A stretch of 64,000 nucleotides of DNA from Dasyornis broadbenti (taxonomy: Eukaryota; Chordata; Aves; Passeriformes; Dasyornithidae): assembly GCA_013397935.1 (NCBI GenBank), contig VZRN01003162.1:1197260-1261259 (forward strand). Reading direction: 5' to 3'. Numbering within the stretch: the stretch's first letter is position 1; each line of letters opens with the position of its first letter. Position numbers and translations under genes: made by a program. Under the pieces are notes generated by a model. That model saw nothing but the letters and a program-made list of their open reading frames with translations. It did not search any database and was not told where the DNA came from. Positions 49,424 to 61,400 of the stretch are shown here, piece after piece.

Positions 49424-52400
49424 CTGAAAACAAATAGGAAGAAATCAAGAGAATGCTACATACTCTTCATCTGATTACTGCAAACAAGTTCTTTAGAATG
49501 CATGATCTTTTAAGAAGAAGTTCTTCATTTGTTTCCAAGTAACAAGAGACAAAGGTAGCAATGTAAAATAACTTGATTTTAAATCACTAACATTGCATGC
49601 TATATCACAAATTATTATTTTTAAAAATCTGCACTTGGACACCAAATAGAGTATATTCTACACTACTTGGAAACAATAGCATCCTAGGAAACAGGTACAG
49701 TACTTGTGTATATCAGAAAATTTAAGAGACATAATACAAAATAGGGTTTTTTCGGTTCATGATCTTATGTGGGACTATTTTTTTCTACTTGAAAGATAAT
49801 ATTCTTACCCTTTGTAGGTATTCCAGCTGGTGGCATTTCAGATGTTGGTGGCACTTCAGTTGCTGGAACTTGAAAATATTGAAAAAGAATGTTTTTGCAT
49901 AATTATTTTATTTATTTCTACATTATTTATTATTTACTGCTATATTTGGAAGATACTGAAAATCACAGTCAGATAAATATATGGTAATACAAACCACTAA
50001 ATACTGAAAACACTTGACTTTAGTTCATACAAAATTATATATGCGTAAGGCATAGCACAATGGTCTAGTGTATTCTGGTCAAATATGTCATTATTTACAT
50101 AAACTAGCAGAAAAAAGAAATATCAAAAAGCTCCATGAAGACCGATCCAGACATTGGAGAGAAACTGCAAGAAAATCTATACAGCATTTTGAGGATAGAC
50201 ATAGTCGGACATAGTCCTCAATATAATTAAAAACTCTTGTAGTATTTGTTATATACACATAGTAAGTGTAATAAATCTGTTTTGCCAAAACACGCTGGTG
50301 GCTTACCTGCATAGACACTTGAAATCACTCGTGAACTTCAAAGTGCCCTAGAGATATCACATCCAAACTACAAAAGGTTTGCAGCTCATTTAAATTTTAA
50401 CATCTGGACCATGAAATATGGCTTGCTGGGTAAATGGGCCATCATTTAAGATGAAGATCTTTATTTTACCGTGTGGACATTAAATTTGTTTATAACTAAA
50501 TCTTGAATCAATGCATCATGTTTCATTCTGAAAAAGGTGAGTTCAGGAATTTAAATTTTACCAGTCCCCACTTAAATCTTCTCCATAGTGCTGCCCAGCG
50601 ACAGAACAGAGGGTGTGGGCACCAACTGAAACACAGGAGGTTCCCTCTGAACATCAGCGAACACTTTTCCACTGTGAGGGTGACTGAGCACTGCCACAGA
50701 CTGCCCAGAGAAGTGGTGAATTTCCATCCTTGGATTGTCACTACAGACCCTTGTAAAAAGTCCCTCTCCAGCTCTCTCATGAGCCCCCCATAGGTACAGA
50801 AAGGTGCTCTCAGATCTCCCTAGAGCTTTCTCTTCTCCAGGCTGAGCACCTCCTCACTTATGAAATAAAGTTAGATACTTTATGGAATAGACCTACTACA
50901 GAACTCAAAATACCATGGTAAAATTACCTCAACAAACGGAACAGAAAACAGCATCAATACTATGGGAAGACTTCAGTCACTTTTTTGTGTTTCAGCCTCT
51001 TCAGAAAACAGTAAACATAACCACCAATAGCCAGAGCAACTCAGTAAAGCCTGCTTCTAACACCCCATTTATTAGTCTAAAGCTATTTAACAGTTTGTTT
51101 AAGTTCTTCACATGGAGCATTGCGACAGTGCTGCAAAACTGTGCCAAGAAAAGCTGCATTTCTATGACAATGTAGGAGTAGACTGTGTCCCATTTTGGGG
51201 TGAGTGACTACATAATCCTTGCACTGACACTGGAATTAGGCAGAGTCCATGGCATTCCAGATCAGTAGGCTAGACTGGCTGAAGCTAATCCTAGAAAAAA
51301 GTAACTAGCTTTCATCTGCTTCAGCTCTTTGACATGGTTCAGCATCAAAACAGGTGAATGCCGGCAGCAGCACAAATAGCTGAATTGAATGGTCAAAAAG
51401 GAGCAGTGGCCATTTACTTTAACACTTGGTACCCACATCAATGAATATTCTGGATAGAATATGAAAATAAAGAGCCTTTTCTTTTGTTAATGACAATGCA
51501 AAAAGACAGATAAATAGACTCTTAAAGGGTGGATATATCTTACATTTTGCAGTATTTCCTGTAAAAGATACAGTCATCATTACAAGCATTTGAGTAAGTA
51601 ACAATAATTTTGTATGAGAAAAAATTTACAGAAAGGATAGCAGAATTTTCTCTCATTTCCAGTATTGTAGAGGAAGTGGGTACATTTCAGCTACTATATG
51701 CACTTCAGCCTTCTTAGGAAACATAAGTAAGAGATTTTGGTATTGCAATACATGTTTGAAGAAATTACTATGATGACTTTTAGGAACAGACATGCACTAG
51801 CTGCCCCTACTGTCAAATTTGCACATTCAGTTATTTCAGGACACCTTCAGTTTAGCACATTCAAATTGTGCTATTTGCTTTCCTTTTCATTCATTCATTT
51901 TTTCACAACAGGAGAGAAGAGGAGACAAAAGATCCCAAGCTGTTAAATAATCCACTCTTCATAAACACTCAATTCATAGAAACACTACGTCACACTCAGA
52001 AAACACGTGCACATGACACTGGCAGAAGGAAACAAACAACGGCCACTCTATGGGCAGAGCAGGGGGGATAGCCTAAGGAATACGTTTGCATACAGATGAG
52101 ACAAATTTGTGTACGCGAGGCATGGTCCTCACATTGCGATTACTCAACACTTATTAATAGAAAACACACACACACTTTTTAAGTGTATACACTAGGCACA
52201 GTTAAAATACAAACTCAGTCTTTTAAATGCAATTCTTAAGGGACTTGAGCACTGTCCAGTACTTTCACTTTCTGATAACAATTATTCTATCTTTTTGTTG
52301 GCATGGAAATGTTCATCCTTTGGCATTTATAAAAACTCCAAACGCCTAGCTAAAATGCACTGTGTGTAACAGCCACCTACTAATACTAGCATATAAAGAG

Positions 52401-55400
52401 CATACTCCATAAATATAACTAATTCATAAATGCAGTACTTACTTTTTGGCTTTTTACAAACATATCCTTTGTAAGAAGAGCAATAGATATTGTTCCAATA
52501 CCCAGAGTTTGCATACATTTCAACGCAGTGCTCATTTTGTTGAGGAGAAGGTTCTCCAACATTCCAGTTGACAAAATTCACTGCAGTGTTGTCTAGCCAC
52601 AGCCATTCTCCTAATTGAAAAAATATTGAATGTGGGGGAAAAAAAGGTATCAATAATTTCCATATGGACACTTTCACCTGCTCCATATTTATTGCCTTCA
52701 TGAGAAATTTAGTTGTCGCCCCTTTTGGAGACAGACCACTAAACTATTCACCTTTTTGTTCTGACACAATATGTTGCCCCTAAGTTTTTATGCAAATAAT
52801 ACAGTATCGTGCAATGTATGTACAGTATTATGCAAATGATACAATATCAGTTTTTGGAAAATGGCAGACTAATCTGTCTTATGGTACTGCAAAGGCAAGA
52901 CAGTTCCAAGAAAAATCTCCCGTAAGTTTTAGCAACAGTGCAGTGTCAAATATTTATCCTATTTATAGAGATAAATGATGTTAAAATATAACTTAACTTC
53001 ACCAGAATGCTCTTCATTTTAGTAATTTGTAGGAAGGTTTTGTGTTACTCTTTTCAAAGCCCACACTGAAGTCTTTCTAAGTCCAATTTTATTCCATTTT
53101 TTTCCAGTTTCTGCTCCTTTCCACAAGCTTTACACAGATGATTTTCCTTTTTATAGATCTGTTTCCAAAATCTTGTGATCACTGTTGTTCGGATATGCTG
53201 GGACTCTCTGTTTCTTCCTTCCGGTTCCTTTTTCCTTCCTTTCTTTTAATAGTGCTATTTATTTAGAATAAATGTGCCCCTTGTGACTGCAAGTTGTACT
53301 CAAGCAAATTCTTAGACTCAGCATGAAAGTTACATCTTGGTTTCTTATAAGATTCTACATATTTTGCGTTTCTTTTGTGGTTTTTTTTATTAATTCCTGA
53401 TACCCTTTGTGTCAGGACACGGCATCTGAATACAGTCAGGATACATATACAAAAGTAAGAAATTTAGTTATGCAGTTATGCTGAAATCACTAAAATCACT
53501 ATGTAGAGCTACAATGAAGAGCTGAAGAACTCTTTTGTTTATGCTCACTGTAAGGTGTGCTGTTTTGCACTGCTCTAGAACCACTTTAAAAACATTTTTT
53601 GTATCACGTGACCGCATGAGTAAGCCTCAGCATTCCTTTATATGTCATGCATATAAATCACTACTCTCAAATTCTTTCCTTCACTGAAATTTTCACTATT
53701 CCTGGCTAAGATTCAAGCAATGTAATTGAATAGTTGTCTTCTCCCTAAGAAGTTTGTCATTCAAGTGCTTGGGTAGGCAGTTGTACAAATAATCCTTCAA
53801 AACTCAAGAAAATCCCACCTCAAGTCACTGAACTACTTTTCAACCCTGCCTCTGACAGTTATATTGGGATTTTTTTGCCTGAACAGTACAATACTGAACT
53901 TTAAAGTCTATTGTAGATAGAAATATCTATCTAATTGAATATTAATTGCATTAATGAAAAAGCAATAATCATCAAAATTAAGATTTAATTAAAGCAGCCT
54001 GTTGCCTATTCTGTCTTGCTTTATCTTCCTTGAAGTGAGGCAGAAAATAGAAAAACTTGTGATACACAATTTCAAAGACACAAACAGTTACATCTTTAAT
54101 TGAAGCTGTTCTGAGGACCGGCTTTAACTAAAATGAGAGACTGGTCATGCCAGAACAGCAATTCCAAAGACTAGAAGTGATGTTAGCCACATTATTCTCT
54201 AGCTCAAAAATTAGAGTATCTCAATGAAAAGCCCATGGATTCCTGTCTTATTCACATTTGAGAAGAACAGTTAAGAAGAACTGTCTGTACTCTGCTATGT
54301 TCCCCTTTGTACCTTACTTTGTTGTGAATTAATTTTCTTCTTCTAACATGAAGTTTCTGTGTCTGGTTTTTCTCTTTTATATTATTGGTTATTTCTTGAC
54401 TGCGATTTACCTGCTTCCCATATGATAATACAGTACTTTTCTAATTTCATTATATATTACAGAAGAATAATGTGAAATTTTCAACATTCATGTCAAACAG
54501 CTTGTAGTAATTATTCAGTAAGAAAAAAAGATGTTAAAAGTAGAGAAAGTACCATCTACATTTCTGTACATTCCTGTCCAAAATGTTGATGTTTTCCCTT
54601 CAAGTGGTTCAATGATGTAGGTCAAAAAGTTGGCTTCAGTTGAGTCTTCAACCGAGACCAAAGAGGCACCTGGAAGACATGGGGAAAGAAAAATCTCTTA
54701 GAGATGTAAGTTCCACAGTGGGAAGTATTCTCATTGTCCTGTCCACAAACTAGTTCATGAGAAGCCAGGAATGAGCCTGAGTACCAGAAGAGAGAGGAAG
54801 AGTCTCCTCACCCAGTTCCAGGTGTCTGTATTTGCTATGCATTTCACTGGTAGGTTTATTATCAGTGAAGCCGACATTGCAGTTCAGCTGACTAAATGCC
54901 AGTATATACTTCCTGTGAGGATAAAGCTATCATCAGTTCCACTGGCAGAGTGAACAGCATCTCTGCATAATTTAATGGGAGGTCAGGCACCTAAGTCACA
55001 CTGCCACCAGTGCTATAGACAACAATGCTACAGAGAGATGAAGTCCAGCATAATCAATCTTCATCCCCTTCCCAGAGAAGGAAATTGAGAGAATGAACTG
55101 CACAAAGCCCTCATTTACTCCTGTATTATACAGACTAAAGAGCTGTAATTTTCACTCCAATGGCACAGAACTGCAATAATCAAGAGGGAAATTATATCAA
55201 GAATACAAAATATATAATAAATTCAATAAAAATAAGTGCTAGTGACTGCTGTGGATGAAGCTGTTTATCTCCTATTAGAGTCAAAGCACAAGTTTTCCAC
55301 TTTGACAATCTCCACTCCAGGCCACACAGCTCCTCTTGTGCCTGGTTCCACATGCATGAAATAGTGTGTGCCGTTGGTAGAGAGCTGTTTTCCATTACCT

Positions 55401-58400
55401 CCCAAATTAAGGCAATAATTGGATGCAACTGTCTTGTCCAACACTTGGACCATCCTCGAAATCACAAAAACACGTAACACATGCTCAGCTTTCCACAGTT
55501 AGGAAAACAAGGAAGGAATATGTGCTCATTAAGTAGGATACTCACCTAGTCGAAGACATTCTAAAGATGCCTGGGCCCAGTTTCTTGTAGACGAAGATTC
55601 AATGTAGTAGCAATGACCTCGGAAAGGGATCCAAGACCTGTGTCCTTCGGATTCGGGGCACTTTCCTGGAAGCTGAGGGGGCTCGGTGGGAGCTTGAACT
55701 GATTAAAAATAATTAAAAAAAACCATGTGACTACTGCCTAACCTTCATTGTCTTCTGATTTTTGAGGTTTTTGATCTTGCAAGTTTATTTGATAGTAGAA
55801 TAAATAGCAGAGTAGTGTGAGTCTAAGGTTTGAAAAATTTATCTATTATTGATATAAAGTGATAGCTATTCACAGTCACACTAGCCCTTTCTTATTATGT
55901 GTTTGCCCTAATTTTAAAGTAGCCTAATTCAACCCAAGTAAATTCTAACAATTTCATCTACTTAGCTCTTGAAATAAAACCCAGCATCTCTGAACAGATA
56001 TTGATTGTAATTGGAAAGGTCAGATTCAATTTCTTACCATCAGATTTTTTGCAAACAGAGAAGTAACTTTCATTGCAGAATCCTGTCTTCCAGGCTCCAG
56101 TAATGTCAAGATAGACACAACCTATTTTCTGCTTGGGCTCCCCTTGGGCCCATTTCGTGTACTTCATTCTCCAGTTATCAATCCATTCATAACGCCCGCT
56201 GGTCTAAGAACAAAACACATCAGCTGAAACGATTAAACTCTATCTATCTCCTCTATGTAGTACTTCGTGCTAAAAGGATGGGGCTTTGTATTAGGAACCA
56301 ATAACAAATACAACTGGTATTGGCTCAAACTTTGAAATTTTTGTTGGGACGAACAGCTATCTATTGAGAAATACAGCAGTGCAGAAAATGCTTTTCAGCA
56401 AAAGGAAATGTAAAGTGACTTTGAGTTAATTTTAAACTTAACAATAACTTTAATATCAGACTAATAACAATTTCATTTAAAATAATTTGTAGGAGTGAAA
56501 TTCTGCAGAGTAATTTTTGCACTAACTGGTTCCCCAGAAGTTTCAAGACACATAGATTATTTTAACTTGAAATACATTTAAAACCGTAATCATTTCCCAT
56601 CAAAGCTGGTGAACTCAGTGATTCATCCTGACGGTTAATGTTAGAGGGATCTTTTTATTTTTAGGAAGTGGTGTGTCATATTCGTACATTTGGGGTATTT
56701 TCATTTGCTCAGCCAAATGAAGTGAGTGCGGGACAAGCGCCTGTGCCAAGAAAAAAAAAAAAAAGTAATTTAATATGCCAAAAGTATTAAAATATCAAAG
56801 AACTGGGAAAAGGGAGACAAAACTAAAGTAGGTAAACTAATTAATTACTTTACTAGTTATCCTCAAAAATGTTTAAATAGCACCTTCTAGTAATAGCAGC
56901 AACACATTATATTTCTCAAAATTTGGTATTATTATTTAGAATAAATGTTTTTTTCTGCAAATTCTAAAATATGTGGATTTTACATCACATATCTATCACA
57001 TTTATACCTGATACATACAAAGAGATATTCCAAGATGCTAGCCTAAAATGTCTTATTTGGAAGTGCACAGAGTGGAATATCATAGAAATAGTGTGAAAAA
57101 CATGCAATATATACAATTTAATCAGATTAACAGAAGAGGATGGATTCCTCTGACAGCACAAAAAAAGAATTTAAGTCCAAGATGTAAACAAATAAGCTAA
57201 GTTAAAGAGAGATATTAAGACTTTTCAGTTCCTGATTTGTCTGTGAGAGAAGCAGCATCACGTTCAATTAATTGAATTCTTACCACATTACTGTTAAGAC
57301 CAATCCACACAGGCACCCCATGCTTTAACATCTTCAGCCACAGGAACGAATGACTGTAGGGGTCTAACACACTGGAAAGGTCAAATTGATTTCGTTTGCA
57401 GTTTTTCCATGCATCCTCCCACGTCATTTTGGTATGGATGAACAAGTAACTACTATTACCATAGCGGATAATGTTGTATGGGGAGGAGCTTGTAGAAGGC
57501 AGAAACTCAGCATCTGTAAAATACAGGATGGAAAAAGAGCCATATACATGTGTTCAAAAGGGAAGTATGATTTCATTATTGTCACAAATAGATTTAAACA
57601 AAGGTCTTCCTCCTTTATTTCCTATTCCCTGACTTATAGTCAACATGGGTTGGATGCACTATTCTTTAAGACAGCATCAGTAGTAAAATTCAATTACAAA
57701 GCTGTAGAAAGGAAAAGAGCTGCTTAAAGCAACCTCTGACAAAGAGTAAAGGAGCAGTCTGTATAATCCTCAAGAACAGTATTACTGAAATTATTTAGGA
57801 TTAGGTCATAAATTTTTTCATAAATTTGTTTTGCATCAAATGAAATGGTTTGCAGACACTGTGTTGTTTTTCAAGGATTTTTTTTTCCAAGAAATCAAAA
57901 ACTTCACAACAGATCAGTCCTTAGAAATTATCCAGATACTTAAACAGATAACAGATTTAAATATTTTAATCTCTTTTTTTGGAGATGATTTTGCTCAAGT
58001 TCAGTGCAGATGAGTTACAGTCTCACTCCAGACAGCTCATACTACACGTACAAAAGAGTATTTTCCAGAACATGTTTAGAAAGCCAATGTGCTCAGAAAA
58101 TTACAAAACCATGGAACAAATGTCATATCAAGGGTCATACTGGACACAAAGATGCAGATACAAATTCCAGCTCAGGAAGATAGCAACACAGCATTTGCTG
58201 GGAAGGGTCAGGTGAGAGCAGTGACTAACTGGACTTCTGACACATTTGACCCTTGTGTTCCTGCCTGAAGAACAATTTGTGCATTTACCGTTATTGGAAG
58301 TAAAATGATGTTTAAATCCACACATCTAAGCAATTCCCTGAAAAAAATAAATCCATAAGGTTTGACTATGTTTTAACAAAAAGGACAAGTACCTGCATTA

Positions 58401-61400
58401 ATTTGGCATATATAGCTTCTGTTGTTATGACAACTCTGATCAACCCACTTCCCTGCTTCCTTAACAGGTTTGTTCCTCATGGCAACACAATCAGCCTCGA
58501 GGCAAAGAGATAAAACATCAGTTAAAAATAGCTGGAAAAAGCAAATACGAAACTTTTGTCCCCCTTTTACATCTTCAGACACAAGTAATGCTACAATTTT
58601 ACTCCTCTATCTTTGCAAAATTCAACACAAGTTTTATGTTGTGTAAGTTCTATTCCTCGTACATTTCACGAATTTCTTAATTACTTTCTATTGCACAACA
58701 CTGAGGTGGAGTAAGCAGACCAGAGAAATTCTAGTGTTCTCAATCTTCAGGCATACAGCATGGAGAGAAGGAGTCAAGACAATTTAAACAGACATAAGAT
58801 CAACTATTTTAGAAAAGACTGGTCAGCTTTGTCCCAGAAATAAATAGGACCCTTAAAGGGCAATGCAACAATTTCTTGTTTCAAGCTGTAATGGTACACA
58901 CAGCAAAGTCAGAACAGCTCCTGCCCAAAGGCAGCCACTGATCTGACAGTACCACCCTTACTACAACATTTCAACTTCTCTGACGTGGACACAATAGCAA
59001 GAACTTAGGTTAGTACATATTAAATAAACAGTAATTAGTGGAAAAGCCTGCAGGGTTTCAAGAGGTTTTGTGCAAGGAAACATCCATATTTATTTCATTC
59101 TATTTACTTATTTGCTTATTTTTCTGTCCACGAGGAGGTGTACAAACAAATACTTCATTTGTGAGTGAAAAGCATTGGGATTTAAATCTTTCAAACTGAA
59201 CAGTTGCACAGTATTTTGTACTAAGTATGATAACATTTTTTGCTAAGATCAAGTAAAATTTAAATTTGAAATTTATAAAAGAGGGACTTTACAAGTTTTC
59301 ACATAAGACTTCATAAAAATCCTATTACTTTATATAAAAAGAGAAAAGAATATATTTTTCCTTTCAGAAGTAATATGTTAAAGATATTTCTTTTCAACTA
59401 TAAATTCTACCTAATTTTCTTCCTACTTTAGAGATAAGAAGCTCATAGGTGCTCTTTTCCAAAACAGGGAAAATGACATTATACATAAAAGGATTTGCAC
59501 ATTAAAAACATCATTCAAGAGAAACAGAGTTAGCACTATAATGTGCTGTAGTTCCCGAGTACAGAACTATCTACATACATATGATCAGAAAGAAAGGAAC
59601 TCTGTGACCTGACAAAGAAACAGAGGAAGTGATTTTATGGCAGTTTTGGTTTTCTTTTTTTCCTTGTAAAAATTGAACTGCTGCTGTTTTATAGACTCAT
59701 GTCCTTTCTAAAATGGTGACTGACAGAAATTGCCTTTTTCTTTTTCTATGTAAGACACCTGTTCAAGAGGAATGTTTGTGAATGGCCCCTTGCAAACTTC
59801 ATCCCAACTGAGGAACCTCCCAAGTTCCAGCACAACTGTTGCCAGAGGACTAGGAGATATCCTCATTCCTGTGCTTTGGGGCAGATGCCATGGGGCAGGA
59901 GAACCACTGCCCTCTTTAGACAGCTCATGAGAGAACACAGGCTGAACACAGGAGCTGTGTAGCCTTCACAAACACAGACAACTGGAAACTGAAACAAGTC
60001 TTTGTATGAGCACTCCACAGATCCTGTCACCAGCTGATACAGCAACAGCACAAGGGCTCAAAACCTTTCTCTCCACCTGGAGTTATATCCAACATGTATA
60101 AAAGTATGGAGCTAGTAAGTCAAGCAGCAACATGCCTAAAATCACCACACATGCATAAATCCAATCTTAAGCAAGGTGGGTGCTGGTCTCTTCTCCCTAG
60201 TATAACAAGTGGCAGGACAAGAGGAAATGGTCTGAAGTTGTAACAAGGAATTGACACAACTAGATTGGATATTAGGAAGAATTTCATCACCAAAAGAGTT
60301 TTCAGGCACTGGAACAGGCTGCCCAGGGAAAAGCGGTCAAGTCACCATCCCTGGAGGTATTTAAAAGATGAGTAGATGTGGCATTTAGAGACGTGGTTTA
60401 GTGGTGGCCTTGGCAGTGCTGCATCAACAGTTGAACTCAACAATCTTAGAAGTCTCTTCCAACCTAAATGATTCTATGCCTCTAGAAAATCAAATTTCAA
60501 TAAACAATTTGTGATTGCTATTTACCTGGCCATTATACGCATATAAATCCACATGTCCCGATGGGTAGCCTTTAGCCCAGTTTGTAAAGTAAACCCCTGC
60601 TCCATCTGTCCAGAGGAACCTCATTTCATGGTTTATATCATTTAATCCAATCCATGTATCAGTAACAAAATCTTTTAAATGGAAGGTGAGGAAAGCTAGA
60701 ATTAAAAAAAGCAAAGAAAAAGAGAAATAATTTTAATGTAGGACAGCCAAACTGTTTGGCCTCACTGAGACTGGTGATATTAAATACTTTTCCTGAAATA
60801 CAGAACACTCCACTGTCGGCAATACAAGCAGGTAAGATGGCAAACTAATTTCTGCCTGCTCTGTTAATCATTCACCTTCATTTCACTTACTCCTCCACAA
60901 ATGAAACCTGTGGATTTCTTTGCCAAACATCAGCATTGCTGTTCTGCCAGAAACTGTTACAAGAACTCAAACCTTAATGCCTGCACTTCCTGCAATGATA
61001 ATAGTTTTGTGCTGATAGCTTTATTGCTCATTTCTCTTTTACTTAGAATTCAAGTCTTCTGCATGAACTAACTACCTGAAATCTGTATTGCAGAAATTAT
61101 GTAGGATAAGAATATAATTATGTTTGAAATAGGAAATTTTGATTCTTCAGCTCTTCACAAGCAGAAAACATAAGTAGTACTAAGTTCGTATGGGCAGTTT
61201 GAATTCAAACTATTCAGTTGCTCAGGCTACAACGCATTGTTTTACAGTGGTTGATTTTTCAGTATGCTCTCTTGAGTTCACTAACAGGATGTTTGTGTAG
61301 CATCTGTTTTTCATCACTGTAGTATAAAACAGTATGTCTTAAAAAAAAAAAAAAAAAAAAGGTGTTATCAACATCTACCAAGGTCTTCCCTGGTTTTCAG

